The notes under the pieces: generated by a model
Told to the model about the DNA's origin: nothing
What the model saw: the letters and a program-made list of their open reading frames with translations, nothing else
The model's database searches: none
Origin: Arthrobacter echini
Lineage (GTDB): Bacteria; Actinomycetota; Actinomycetes; Actinomycetales; Micrococcaceae
Assembly (NCBI RefSeq): GCF_004803505.1
Contig: NZ_SSWH01000011.1
Coordinates: forward strand, 28,026-92,025
Reading direction: 5' to 3'
Length of the DNA stretch: 64,000 nt
Position numbers and translations under genes: made by a program
Shown: positions 29,411 to 38,736 of the stretch, piece by piece
How the letters are laid out: each line of letters opens with the position of its first letter
Numbering within the stretch: the stretch's first letter is position 1

Positions 29411-30352
29411 GTGCTGAAGACCGCGATCAAGCCCCGATGGATCCTCACGCTGATCCTCGCGATGGCGATCGCCTCGGTCTTCGTGCTCCTGAGCCGGTGG
29501 CAGTTCGACTCGTCGAGTGATTCCGCGCCTCCTGCTCCGAGCACCACCGAGACCGTCCGTCCGCTGACCGAGGTCCTCCAGCCGCTCACCCCGCTGCTGG
29601 CCACCGGGGCGGACCAGCTGGTCGCCGTCGACGGCGCCTTCGTCCCGGGCTCGCGCATCCTCGTCCAGGACCGCCTGCACGACGGCGACGAGGGCCTGTG
29701 GGTCGTCCAGGGTTTCGCCGTCGACGGCTCGGCCGTCGACCCGGCCGCAGACCCGGATGCCGGCACAGCTGATGCGGTCATCCCGGTGGTTCTCGGCTGG
29801 GTGGAGACCGCCCGGACTGCGAGGGCGCTGCCCGAGCAGTCGGGCGACTCGACCGTCGTCGGTCGTCTCCTGCCACCTGAGGGACCCCGGGTGCAGCGGC
29901 CCGTCGACGGGCAGGTCCCCACCCTGTCCACCGCAGCGCTGTCCAACCTGTGGGACCGGACCGCGTACGCGGCCTTCATCGTGGCGTCCGAGGTGACCCG
30001 CGACGGAGTCGAGATCCCCTTCGCCAGTGGGATGGAGCAGGTGGTCGTCGGACCGCAGCCCCAGGAGACACCGATCAACTGGCTGAACATCTTCTACGCC
30101 ATCGAGTGGGTGGTCTTCGCCGGATTCGCGTTCTTCCTGTGGTGGCGCCTCGTCGCGGACGATCACCGCCGTTCCCTCGAGGACGCGGCCGACGCCGAGG
30201 AGGCCCGCTCCGCGGGCGACGACGTGGATCCCGGCGAGGTTCCTGTCACGGCCCCCGCCGCACCCAGCCCCGAAGCTCCCATGAGATCCAGCAGGACGGC
30301 CTTCACGAGATCCGGCCCTGCCCCAGACAGTGAAAGCGGTACCCTCCCGTGA
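29411..30352 (+). CDS. SURF1 family cytochrome oxidase biogenesis protein
   Basis: A 313-residue membrane protein of the SURF1/Shy1 family that helps assemble haem-copper cytochrome c oxidase. One helix near the N terminus (WILTLILAMAIASVFVLLSRWQF), a large external beta-rich domain with conserved ILVQDRLHDGDEGLWVVQGF and LGWV, and a second helix (INWLNIFYAIEWVVFAGFAFFLWW, about 220-245). The last about 60 residues are acidic, low complexity and cytoplasmic. GTG start. Its stop overlaps the DUF3817 start, an actinobacterial arrangement. Confidence 0.88.
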   Translation: MLKTAIKPRWILTLILAMAIASVFVLLSRWQFDSSSDSAPPAPSTTETVRPLTEVLQPLTPLLATGADQLVAVDGAFVPGSRILVQDRLHDGDEGLWVVQGFAVDGSAVDPAADPDAGTADAVIPVVLGWVETARTARALPEQSGDSTVVGRLLPPEGPRVQRPVDGQVPTLSTAALSNLWDRTAYAAFIVASEVTRDGVEIPFASGMEQVVVGPQPQETPINWLNIFYAIEWVVFAGFAFFLWWRLVADDHRRSLEDAADAEEARSAGDDVDPGEVPVTAPAAPSPEAPMRSSRTAFTRSGPAPDSESGTLP

Positions 30353-30831
30353 CAGAGCCAGCACTCGATCCCGCAGGCCGGAACCACCAGCCCAAGGCCG
30401 GCCCGAAACGGCGCTTCGGTGGCACCCACGCCCAGATTCGCTCCGCGCTGTCCTTCTACCGCGTCCTGGCCTATCTCACCGGGGTCATGCTGCTGCTCGT
30501 CGTCGTCGAGATGGTGGCCAAGTACGGCTTCGACTCCGAGATCGTGGCGGGCGGCGGAGCATTCATCCAGTTCCTGCCCGAGGTCGTTGCGGACACCGCG
30601 GGAGGCTTCAACCTCTCGACGGCCGTGCTGATCGTCCACGGCTGGCTCTACGTGCTCTACCTCATCGCCGACTTCCGGCTCTGGCAGTTCATGCGCTGGC
30701 CGTTCGGCAGGTTCATCCTGATCGCGCTCGGCGGGGTGGTACCCCTGCTCTCGTTCTTCGTGGAGAAGCGGATCCACCGGCAGGCCGAGGAGGATCTCCG
30801 GGCGCACCCGGAGTCGCTGCAGCGCTACTGA
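30349..30831 (+). CDS. DUF3817 domain-containing membrane protein
   Basis: A 160-residue integral membrane protein with three to four helices and the DUF3817 pattern: SFYRVLAYLTGVMLLLVVVEM, NLSTAVLIVHGWLYVLYLIADFRLW and GGVVPLLSFFVEKRI. The GTG start lies in the GTGA overlap with the SURF1 stop, so the two are co-translated. Function unknown; linkage to SURF1 suggests a role at the respiratory membrane. Confidence 0.85.
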   Translation: MTEPALDPAGRNHQPKAGPKRRFGGTHAQIRSALSFYRVLAYLTGVMLLLVVVEMVAKYGFDSEIVAGGGAFIQFLPEVVADTAGGFNLSTAVLIVHGWLYVLYLIADFRLWQFMRWPFGRFILIALGGVVPLLSFFVEKRIHRQAEEDLRAHPESLQRY

Positions 30832-30871
30832 GCGTACCGCGGAGGCGGCGGTATCCGATACGCGGTACGAC

Positions 30872-30877
30872 TACTAT
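30872..30877 (+). promoter_or_regulatory. leaderless -10 box of guaA
   Basis: TACTAT ends six bases before the GTG at 30884; no Shine-Dalgarno. Confidence 0.6.
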
Positions 30878-30883
30878 TGAGCC

Positions 30884-32470
30884 GTGAGAACCCCCGAGAA
30901 TGCTTCCGAACACCGCCCTGTCCTCGTGGTGGACTACGGCGCGCAGTACGCGCAGCTGATCGCACGCCGGGTGCGCGAGGCGGACGTCTACTCCGAGATC
31001 GTCCCGCACACGCTCAGTACGCAGGACATCCTGGCGAAGAACCCGGCGGCCATCATCCTCTCCGGGGGTCCCTCCAGCGTCTACGCCGACGGCGCCCCCT
31101 CGATCGACGCCGACCTCTTCGACGCCGGAGTCCCCGTTCTCGGGATCTGTTACGGCTTCCAGGCCATGGCCCGGGCCCTGGGCGGAACCGTGGCGCAGAC
31201 CGGGCTGCGCGAGTACGGTTCCACCGAGGTCCGCTCGGAGGGAGAGTCCCGGTCCATCCTCACGGGTACGCCGAGCAGCCAGGCCAGCTGGATGAGTCAC
31301 GGCGACAGCGTCCAGACCGCGCCCGCGGGCTTCGACGTGCTCGCGCGGAGCGCCGGCGCCCCGGTAGCCGCTTTCGCCGACGAGCAGAAGGGCCTCTACG
31401 GCGTGCAGTGGCACCCCGAGGTCAAGCACTCCCAGTACGGCCAGGCGGTCCTGGAGAATTTTCTCTTCCGGGGTGCCGGGCTGGCTCCGAACTGGAGCAC
31501 GGGGGACATCCTCGAGGAGCAGGTGGAACGGATCCGTGAGCAGATCGGCGACGCCCGGGTCATCTGCGGGCTCTCCGGCGGTGTCGACTCCGCCGTCGCC
31601 GCGGCCCTCGTGCAGCGCGCGGTCGGCGATCAGCTCACCTGCGTCTTCGTGGACCACGGACTGCTCCGCGAGGGCGAGGCCGAGCAGGTGGAGCGCGATT
31701 TCGTCGCTGCCACCGGGGTCAGGCTCCATGTGGCCGACGAGCAGGACCGCTTCCTCGACGCGCTCGCCGGTGTCTCGGACCCGGAGGACAAACGCAAGAT
31801 CATCGGCCGCGAATTCATCCGTGCGTTCGAGGAGGCGGAGCGCGCCATCATGCGTGAGGCGGCGGCGGAGGGTGAGCCGATCCGCTTCCTCGTCCAGGGC
31901 ACGCTGTACCCGGACGTCGTCGAGTCCGGCGGCGGCGAGGGCGCGGCGAACATCAAGAGCCACCACAATGTGGGCGGGTTGCCCGAGGACCTGAGGTTCG
32001 AACTCGTCGAACCCCTGCGCGCCCTGTTCAAGGACGAGGTCCGGGCCGTCGGCGCTCAGCTGGGCCTGCCCGCGGAGATCGTGGGCCGCCAGCCCTTCCC
32101 CGGTCCTGGGCTGGGCATCAGGATCGTCGGCGAGGTCACCCGGGATCGCCTCGGTCTGCTGCGCCGGGCCGACGCCATCGCCCGCGCCGAGCTGACGGCG
32201 GCAGGACTGGACAGTGCTGTCTGGCAGATGCCGGTGGTCCTGCTGGCCGAGGTACGCAGCGTCGGTGTGCAGGGGGACGGACGGACGTACGGTCACCCGA
32301 TCGTCCTCCGCCCGGTGTCGAGCGAGGACGCCATGACCGCGGACTGGTCGCGTCTGCCCTACGATCTGCTCGCCAGGATCTCGAACCGCATCACGAACGA
32401 GGTGGACGGCGTGAACCGCGTGGTGCTCGACGTGACGAGCAAGCCGCCGGGAACCATCGAGTGGGAGTAG
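30884..32470 (+). CDS. guaA: GMP synthase (glutamine-hydrolysing)
   Basis: Aminates XMP to GMP with ATP and glutamine; 528 aa. The class-I glutaminase domain has nucleophile Cys in [10 protein letters not shown] (about residue 90) and the His-Glu pair in WHPEVKHS (about 176). The ATP-pyrophosphatase P-loop [12 protein letters not shown] is at about 230, and the C-terminal dimerisation domain ends in the typical KPPGTIEWE. Third gua gene in the window. Confidence 0.97.
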   Translation: MRTPENASEHRPVLVVDYGAQYAQLIARRVREADVYSEIVPHTLSTQDILAKNPAAIILSGGPSSVYADGAPSIDADLFDAGVPVLGICYGFQAMARALGGTVAQTGLREYGSTEVRSEGESRSILTGTPSSQASWMSHGDSVQTAPAGFDVLARSAGAPVAAFADEQKGLYGVQWHPEVKHSQYGQAVLENFLFRGAGLAPNWSTGDILEEQVERIREQIGDARVICGLSGGVDSAVAAALVQRAVGDQLTCVFVDHGLLREGEAEQVERDFVAATGVRLHVADEQDRFLDALAGVSDPEDKRKIIGREFIRAFEEAERAIMREAAAEGEPIRFLVQGTLYPDVVESGGGEGAANIKSHHNVGGLPEDLRFELVEPLRALFKDEVRAVGAQLGLPAEIVGRQPFPGPGLGIRIVGEVTRDRLGLLRRADAIARAELTAAGLDSAVWQMPVVLLAEVRSVGVQGDGRTYGHPIVLRPVSSEDAMTADWSRLPYDLLARISNRITNEVDGVNRVVLDVTSKPPGTIEWE

Positions 32471-32614
32471 GCCGCGTCGGGGAAGGAGACGAAACCGCCC
32501 CGGAGCCATCCGGTCATGTTGCTATCCGCAGGGCCAGGACGCTTTTCGGATAGCTTGGAGACCATGCCCAGCTGATCGAGATCAGCCCGTGACAACGCAG
32601 GAAAGAAGGCGATC

Positions 32615-35600
32615 GTGCCGGAGCAGGACCAGAGCGACGCGGCAGGGCGTTCCACCGACGCACCGCGGACGGCGGCGCGCCGGACCCGGCCCGAGGCCCC
32701 GGAGCCGGCTCGACCGGCCGTGGATGCAGCAGCCGCAGAGGCACTTCTTCCCTGGCTCGAGCGCCTGGGGCCGCAGTCCTCAGGGGACACGCTGCTGCAC
32801 TTCAGGCCCTCGTCCGGCACGACGATCGAGCTGACCCACGCACACCCCTCCGGCCTCGCGCAGCTGCTGGCCGGTCGGCGTACCCGCCTGTCCACCCTCC
32901 TGCGCGATCCTGCACAATACGCCGAGGCGAGGACCGCCGCCCGCGCACTGCGGGCGAAGATCTTCGAGCTCGGTACCGAGCGTGGCATCGACGCCGGGTA
33001 CCTGGCTGCCGGAACGGCGTCGTGGCGGGCGGTCGACGCCGCGGGGCGCACCGACACGCTGAGTGCTCCGGTGCTCCTGAGTCCCGTCTCCCTGACGGTC
33101 CACGCCTCGCAGGACGACTACGAGCTGCAGCTCACCGAGCGGGCACGCCTGAACCCGGCGCTCGTGCGCCATCTGCGCTCCCGCCAGGGCCTGGCCGTGG
33201 ATCCCGAGCGGATCGTCCGGCTGGCCTACGGGACGGCGCGGCTGGATCCCCAGCCCGTCCTCGAGCACGTACGGGCGCTCGGTGCCGATGTCCGTGACCT
33301 GTCGGTGGAGCACAACCTGGTGATGTCCACGTTCGCGGATCTGACCGGTATCACCGACGATCCGGCACTCCGTGACGACCATCCGGTCCTCTCGGCACTC
33401 ATGGCGGCGGACGGGAACGACGCACAACGGCCCTCCGACCTCGCCGCTGCGGCGGACGGCCTGAGTTTCCCTGCGGCCGATGAGCGTGATCCCCAGGACG
33501 AGATCCTGGTCCTGGATGCCGACCGCGCACAGCAGGACGTCCTGGATCTGGTGGCGGCAGGTGTCAGTGTCGCCGTGGCGGCCCCTCCCGGGACGGGTCA
33601 GACGCAGACCGCGCTCAACATCGCCGCGAGTTCTGCGCCGGGAGGGTCCATGCTGCTCCTTGCAGCCGAGCGCCGCAGTACGCTCGACGAGCTCGTCCGC
33701 GATCTCGCCTGGTTCGATCTGGACTCACTGGTGCTGCAGGGTACTGGCCTCACCGGTGCTGCCCAGCTTCGCGAGGCGGTCATCCGTGCCATCGTGCGCA
33801 ACGAGAAGGCCGAGGAGCCGGATCTCGAGGAGGTCCACTCGACGCTGACGGGTCGTCGCCATCAGCTCATCGACCATGTGAACAGCCTCCACGACGTGCG
33901 TAGCCGCTGGTCCTCCTCGCCCTACCGGGCCATGCAGTCCCTCGCGGGCCTCACGGCGCTCGATCCCGCGCCGTCCACCGCCGTCCGCCTCAAGCGCAGC
34001 GTACTCGATGCCATCGCCGATCGTGGGGAACTCACCGAGCGACTCGAGCGCGCTGCGGAACTGGGGAGTTTCAGCAGAGCGTCCACCGAGAGCCCCTGGT
34101 ACGGGGCGCCCCTGCTGAACCGGAGGGAGACGGAGCATGCGCACGCGCTGGCGGACCAGCTCAGCGGCGAGATCGCCGACCTGCGCAGCCGGATGCGCGC
34201 CGTGGCGGAGCATGCGCAGATCCGGCTCGGGGAGACGTTCAGCCAGTGGGGTGACCAGCTGGACCTCGTCGTCGCCGTCGAGGGGAGTCTGGAGAAGTTC
34301 ACCCCTGATCTCTTCGACCGCCCCGTCTCCGATCTGATCTCGGCGACGGCACCCTCGTCGTGGCGCAGGGAACGCGAGATCGAGATGAGCTCCATGACGA
34401 GGTCGCGACTGCGGCGCGTGGCCAGGGAGTACATCAGGCCCGGGGTGCACATCTCCGATCTCCATGCCTCGCTGCTCGATGTCCAGGAGCAGCGCACGCT
34501 CTGGAGCCGTCATGCTCTCTCCGAGCGCCAGCCCGCGGTGCCGGGGGGACTCGCCGAGCTCCACGCCCGGTACGGGGAGGTCGCCGAGCGGCTGGAGGAG
34601 CTGACCGCGATCCTCCGGCCGACCGACAGGCACCCGGAGCTCGCGGACCTCGGACTCGACGAGCTGGAGGAACTGCTGGGCGAACTTGCGGGGGACAGGC
34701 CTGCACTGGAGACACTGCCGGAGCGGACGCTGCTGCTCGACGAGATGCGCGAGCAGGGTCTGGGCGAGCTGATCGCCGATCTGGCCTCCCGTGAAGTACC
34801 GGCCGAGCGTGTGGCCGCCGAACTGGAACTGGCATGGTGGCAGTCGGTGCTCGAGGCCATGATCAGCGGTGACGACTATCTGGCCATGTCCGACGGCGAC
34901 AGCCTGCGCACGCTCGAGGCGGAATACCGCGAGGCGGACAAGGCCCACATCGATTCGGGTCCGGCGCGCATCCGCTGGGCCCTCGCCGAGCGCTGGCGAG
35001 CCGCGGTCCAGGACCACCCCGACGACGCCGGTCGCCTCCGCCAGGAGCTCAAGGACAGGACGCTGACGCTGGAGGTCCTCACGAGCCTGCATCGTGATCT
35101 CGTCTCGGCACTGCTCCCCGTGTGGATCGTGAGCCCGTTCAGCGTCAGGGGAGCCGTCCCGGAGGGATTCTCCTTCGACACGGCAGTGCTCCTGGACGGC
35201 GAGTCGATGTCCGTACAGAGCGCGATTCCCTGCGTGGCACGCTCCGGGCAGGTGGTGATCTTCGGCGATGATCGGCTCGCCGGGCCCACCCGCTTCAGCG
35301 TCGAGGCGCAGGGCGCGGATCGGACAGCGGTGTTCGAGCCGCTGCCGAGCGCCTTCGACGCACTGCGGAACGTGCTGCCCGTGCGCGGCCTCACGGAGGT
35401 GTACCGCGGGGTGGACCGCAGCCTCAGCACCCTGCTGAGCGAGTCGTTCTACGACGGCAAGCTCTCGCGGCTGCCGCAGGCCTCCGAGGTGACGGGGGAT
35501 CCCCGCGGGCTGACCCTCGAGTATCTGCCCGACGGAACGGGAGTGCCGACCTCGGAGCACGACGGCGTGGAGAGCGTCGCTGCGGAGGTGCGGCGTGTGG

Positions 35601-36700
35601 TCGAGCTCGTCTTCGACCACGTCCGGCAGCGTCCCACCTCCTCCCTGGCCGTGGTCACGGCCAGCACCCTGCATGCTGCGCGGGTGGGTCAGGCGATCCG
35701 TGAGCGGCTGGGCGAGTCCCCGTGGGCTGCCGGCTTCTTCGCTCCGGGCAGGGAAGCATTCAGGGTGGTGCCTGTCGAGCGGGCCGGGGGCCTGATCCGT
35801 GACGACATCATCTTCTCGCTCGGATACGGCAGGGTCCCCCACGGACGTACCGTGCACTCCTTCGGCTCGCTGTCCGGTCCCAACGGCCGGCGGAACTTCG
35901 TCATGGCGATGACGAGGGCACGGCATCGCCTGCACGTGGTGACCTGCTTCCAGCCGTCGGATCTCGATCCCGAGCGGCTGACCGCCGGAGCGCTCGATCT
36001 CTACGCCCTGCTGGTGCAGGAGTTCGGTGACTCGAAGGAGCCGGTCACGGCACCCGCAGGTGATGAGGATCCCCTCATCACCGATCTCGCGGACCGGCTG
36101 AGGCTCCGAGGCGCCGAGGTCAGGGACCACTACGCCGGCGTGCTGGACATCGTCGCGGTGCGTCCTGCTGACCTGCGCGCCGATGGAAGCGCTGCAGCCG
36201 TCCAGGACGAACGGCCGGCGGCGGTGGCGATCGAGTCGGACGGTACCGGCAGATACGCGGCCATGTCCGTGCGGGAGCGCAGCAGGCTCCGCCCGAAGGT
36301 GCTCGAGCGGATGGGATGGCGCTACTTCCCACTGTGGACCATCGAGGTGTTCGCCGACCCCGATGGTTGTGCCGAGCACGCTTCGGCCCTCGTCGGGCTC
36401 CCGCCGCGCGATGGTGCTCGAACGCCGTCGCGCGATGGTGGTCAGGCACCCTTGGACGGCACTGATCAGGCGGTGTCGGAGGATGCTGATCAGGCACGGT
36501 CGGGCGACGGGACCGCCGGCCAGGTACAGGAGGAGCCCCGGCAGCCCGGTCCCGCACCCATGTCCGGCTCCGCGAGCACCGGGGATTCCTCACCCGTTCT
36601 TCCGCTGACCGCCGGTGAGGACGACGCGCGATCCTGGGGCGATACCGAGGGCGATCACGACGCGTGGCTCCGGGAGCAGCGGCCGCCGCACTGGGGGTAG
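32615..36700 (+). CDS. DUF4011/SF1 helicase-like protein with Vsr-like nuclease domain, degenerate motifs
   Basis: A 1361-residue protein. The N-terminal part (about 70-310) looks like the DUF4011 region (LLAGRRTRLSTLLRD; LSAPVLLSPVSLTV). An SF1 helicase core follows but is eroded: P-loop APPGTGQTQT (about 323-332) has Gln for the Walker Lys, and motif II reads VLLDGESMSV (about 857) where family members have DEAS. Motif VI is good (NFVMAMTRARHRLHV, about 1093), and a coiled-coil-rich insertion fills about 400-800. The C-terminal domain (about 1150-1255) resembles Vsr-like endonucleases: VLDIVAV, AVAIESDGTGRYAAMSVRERSRLRPKVLERMGWRYFPLWTIEVF. The last about 100 residues are Asp/Gly/Gln-rich and disordered. 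DUF4011-helicase-Vsr proteins have been reported as anti-phage (Hhe); this one sits among housekeeping genes. GTG start with AAGAAGG. Confidence 0.75.
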   Translation: MPEQDQSDAAGRSTDAPRTAARRTRPEAPEPARPAVDAAAAEALLPWLERLGPQSSGDTLLHFRPSSGTTIELTHAHPSGLAQLLAGRRTRLSTLLRDPAQYAEARTAARALRAKIFELGTERGIDAGYLAAGTASWRAVDAAGRTDTLSAPVLLSPVSLTVHASQDDYELQLTERARLNPALVRHLRSRQGLAVDPERIVRLAYGTARLDPQPVLEHVRALGADVRDLSVEHNLVMSTFADLTGITDDPALRDDHPVLSALMAADGNDAQRPSDLAAAADGLSFPAADERDPQDEILVLDADRAQQDVLDLVAAGVSVAVAAPPGTGQTQTALNIAASSAPGGSMLLLAAERRSTLDELVRDLAWFDLDSLVLQGTGLTGAAQLREAVIRAIVRNEKAEEPDLEEVHSTLTGRRHQLIDHVNSLHDVRSRWSSSPYRAMQSLAGLTALDPAPSTAVRLKRSVLDAIADRGELTERLERAAELGSFSRASTESPWYGAPLLNRRETEHAHALADQLSGEIADLRSRMRAVAEHAQIRLGETFSQWGDQLDLVVAVEGSLEKFTPDLFDRPVSDLISATAPSSWRREREIEMSSMTRSRLRRVAREYIRPGVHISDLHASLLDVQEQRTLWSRHALSERQPAVPGGLAELHARYGEVAERLEELTAILRPTDRHPELADLGLDELEELLGELAGDRPALETLPERTLLLDEMREQGLGELIADLASREVPAERVAAELELAWWQSVLEAMISGDDYLAMSDGDSLRTLEAEYREADKAHIDSGPARIRWALAERWRAAVQDHPDDAGRLRQELKDRTLTLEVLTSLHRDLVSALLPVWIVSPFSVRGAVPEGFSFDTAVLLDGESMSVQSAIPCVARSGQVVIFGDDRLAGPTRFSVEAQGADRTAVFEPLPSAFDALRNVLPVRGLTEVYRGVDRSLSTLLSESFYDGKLSRLPQASEVTGDPRGLTLEYLPDGTGVPTSEHDGVESVAAEVRRVVELVFDHVRQRPTSSLAVVTASTLHAARVGQAIRERLGESPWAAGFFAPGREAFRVVPVERAGGLIRDDIIFSLGYGRVPHGRTVHSFGSLSGPNGRRNFVMAMTRARHRLHVVTCFQPSDLDPERLTAGALDLYALLVQEFGDSKEPVTAPAGDEDPLITDLADRLRLRGAEVRDHYAGVLDIVAVRPADLRADGSAAAVQDERPAAVAIESDGTGRYAAMSVRERSRLRPKVLERMGWRYFPLWTIEVFADPDGCAEHASALVGLPPRDGARTPSRDGGQAPLDGTDQAVSEDADQARSGDGTAGQVQEEPRQPGPAPMSGSASTGDSSPVLPLTAGEDDARSWGDTEGDHDAWLREQRPPHWG

Positions 36701-36726
36701 CGGGCCCGCGGATCGGCCGGACCCCC

Positions 36727-36767
36727 GTGCTCACCTCCGGCGCGGGTCACGGGCCGGAGGTGAGCAC
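36727..36767. terminator. bidirectional terminator between convergent genes
   Basis: Perfect 14-base inverted repeat (GTGCTCACCTCCGG / CCGGAGGTGAGCAC) with a 13-base loop. The loop contains the stop codon of the SAF-domain gene, so one arm is coding. It follows the helicase gene stop by 26 bases. Confidence 0.65.
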
Positions 36768-37415
36768 GAGGTGCACCTCGCCCGAGCTCGACGATCCGGC
36801 GAGCGCCGCGGCGTCCGCTGCACCGGCTGCGACGACCACGAGTCCGCCGTCCGGGTCGGCGCCCGGCCAGGTGCCTCCCGATGCTCCTGTGTCGGTCCAG
36901 AGGACGGCGACGGCCCGGGCCAGCACCGCGGATTCGGCGGTGGCGTCGTAGCTGTCCCCTGTGCTCAGCACGACGTCCACCAGTTGCCCCGGAGTCAGGA
37001 GCTGCACCGTCGCCGGATCAGCCGGTCGCAGGGGTACGGCGACCGTGCCCGGCGGGGTTCCGGTCAGCAGCCCCTCGCCCACCAGCGCGGTCTCGTACAC
37101 CGGGGAGCCCCGACCCAGCGGAGTGGCCAGCTGCTGGCCGACCACCTGACCGGCGTCGTCGAACATGCCCTCCACCAGGGTGCCCTCGGGGAAGTCGAGG
37201 ATGGCCAGATCCGCCTCCGAGAGCACCGTTCCGGACGCGAGATCGCGGACCGCGCCGACCACGGGCGTCGAGGCCGGCTCATCTCCTACGACCGCTTCGA
37301 CGGCTACGCCTGCAGCAGCGCAGAAGAGCAGGCAGGCCAGCAGGCGCCGGTGGCGATGCAGCGCTCTTCGCAGCCGGTAGCGCAGCGTCGCACCCTGGTG
37401 TCGCGTGTGATCCAT
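36747..37415 (-). CDS. SAF domain-containing protein
   Basis: A 222-residue protein with a basic N terminus, one membrane anchor (LLACLLFCAAAGVAVEAVV, about 25-45) and a SAF/CpaB-like domain: ASTPVVGAVRDLASGTVLSEADLAILDFPEGTL and TPPGTVAVPLRP...LTPGQLVDVVLS. SAF domains occur in pilus-assembly CpaB and flagellar FlgA proteins, but no tad or fla genes are here, so the role is unknown. ATG start at 37415. Confidence 0.82.
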   Translation of the reverse strand: MDHTRHQGATLRYRLRRALHRHRRLLACLLFCAAAGVAVEAVVGDEPASTPVVGAVRDLASGTVLSEADLAILDFPEGTLVEGMFDDAGQVVGQQLATPLGRGSPVYETALVGEGLLTGTPPGTVAVPLRPADPATVQLLTPGQLVDVVLSTGDSYDATAESAVLARAVAVLWTDTGASGGTWPGADPDGGLVVVAAGAADAAALAGSSSSGEVHLVLTSGP

Positions 37416-37528
37416 GAGGGGAATCTACGCGTCGGCGGAACCGTGCGGCGCTTCCGCCGTCGACTATGTGGACATCGTCGGTGGGACCGCCGCCGGGTAC
37501 CGGGCGGATCGTGGAGGGGCCTGGTGGG

Positions 37529-37855
37529 TCAGGGTGCAGCAGGCGCGGCGGACGTCGGTGCGGGGGATGACGCCGCGGCGGAGGAGTCCGCGCTCTTCGG
37601 GGCGGGGCTGCTCGTGGAGGACTCGGAGCCCGAGGCCGCCGGTGCGCCCGAGGCGGAACCGGCATCGGCACCTGCTGCGGCCCTGGAGTCGTTCCGGTAG
37701 AAACCCGAGCCCTTGAACACCACACCGACGCTGTCGAACTTCTTCCGCAGTGCTCCACCGCATTCCGGGCAGATCGTAAGAGAATCCTCGGAGAACGACT
37801 GCTGGATGTCGAAAGCGTGAGCACACTGCTTGCAGGCATACGCGTACATGGGCAT
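37529..37855 (-). CDS. FmdB family zinc-ribbon protein
   Basis: A 108-residue protein. The N-terminal FmdB zinc ribbon (MPMYAYACKQCAHAFDIQQ, then CPECGGALRKKF) has two CxxC knuckles, ending with VVFKGSGFYRNDSR. The last about 50 residues are Ala/Ser/Pro-rich and probably disordered. The family was named for a putative regulator of formamidase but its molecular role is unsettled. A perfect CIRCE operator lies upstream, so HrcA heat-shock control is predicted. Confidence 0.88.
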   Translation of the reverse strand: MPMYAYACKQCAHAFDIQQSFSEDSLTICPECGGALRKKFDSVGVVFKGSGFYRNDSRAAAGADAGSASGAPAASGSESSTSSPAPKSADSSAAASSPAPTSAAPAAP

Positions 37856-37910
37856 GGGATTCCTCCTGGACTGGCGTCGAGAACCCCGGGTGCCGGTCCC
37901 ACTGAGAACT

Positions 37911-37937
37911 CTGGCACTCTCGAAGGTCGAGTGCCAG
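37911..37937 (-). promoter_or_regulatory. CIRCE element upstream of fmdB
   Basis: CTGGCACTC-TCGAAGGTC-GAGTGCCAG: perfect 9-base arms with the exact 9-base CIRCE spacer, 56 bases upstream of the FmdB start, sharing the same arm core as the groESL sites. Confidence 0.85.
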
Positions 37938-37938
37938 T

Positions 37939-38604
37939 CTACACCGGCTCGTCGTCGCGCCCGAAGGTCAGCAGACCATCGGGGGTGAAGACGCCGTGCA
38001 GCGGTTGATCGAACGGCTCCACGGGAATCCGGTCCGACGGCAGGAGTTCGCTCCGGTAGATCATGCCGAGGCGCGGGAGTGCGTCGGGCACGTCGTGGCG
38101 GTAGTGGGAGAGGAAGCGATCGTAGTACCCGCCGCCCTGGCCCAGGCGGTACCCGGACCTGTCGATCCCGAGTGCGGGGACCAGGATCAGGGCGGCACCG
38201 GGCACCTCGTCGAAGGGGAACCGGGGACCGACGGGCTCCTGGACCCAGGCCCGTGGCGAGCGCTCGAGGGCGACTCCGGGTGCCCAGGCGGCCCAGGAGA
38301 GCTGATAGTCGGGCTCGCAGATGGGAACGACGACGTCGTAGCCGTCCGTGGTCAGCTCGGTGAGCAACGCGATGGTGTCCGGCTCAGGTCCGGCCGACAG
38401 ATAGGCTGCGATGGTCGAGCGGGCCGATCCCGACGAAGGAGTGATGGTCCTGCGGACATGGTCCACCACGTGCCGACCCAGCTCGTTCGACTCCTCCGTG
38501 CGGTCCTGCGGGTCGAGCGCCTTCCGGGCCTCGCGCAGGGACGACCGCAAGCGGGCCTTCTGTTCGTGACGGTCCTTCTCATCTCCACGCGGTGACTGTG
38601 TCAT
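37939..38604 (-). CDS. 5-formyltetrahydrofolate cyclo-ligase
   Basis: A 221-residue enzyme that converts 5-formyl-THF to 5,10-methenyl-THF using ATP. ATG 38604 (MTQSPRGDEKDRHEQKARLR) is chosen over an unrelated 29-residue extension. The ligase signature is clear: PALGIDRSGYRLGQGGGYYDRFL with the Gly-rich ATP loop, preceded by the PVGPRFPFDEVPGAALILVP region. Its stop abuts the CIRCE of the next gene, so fmdB is likely transcribed separately. Confidence 0.92.
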   Translation of the reverse strand: MTQSPRGDEKDRHEQKARLRSSLREARKALDPQDRTEESNELGRHVVDHVRRTITPSSGSARSTIAAYLSAGPEPDTIALLTELTTDGYDVVVPICEPDYQLSWAAWAPGVALERSPRAWVQEPVGPRFPFDEVPGAALILVPALGIDRSGYRLGQGGGYYDRFLSHYRHDVPDALPRLGMIYRSELLPSDRIPVEPFDQPLHGVFTPDGLLTFGRDDEPV

Positions 38605-38736
38605 GTCCCCATTGTGCGCAATCCCCGGTGGATCCGCTCCTTCGGCCACTGGCGAGCTTCGTCCTGCTCCACGGATGCGGCGGATCCACACGCCCGGCCG
38701 TGGACACCGCAGGGAGCCCGGGCAGGGCGCTGGGTT

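Noticed and set aside
32521..32554. GCTATCCG/CGGATAGC inverted repeat between guaA and the helicase gene as an operator
   Set aside because: Eight-base arms with an 18-base gap and no clear promoter geometry; could be chance.
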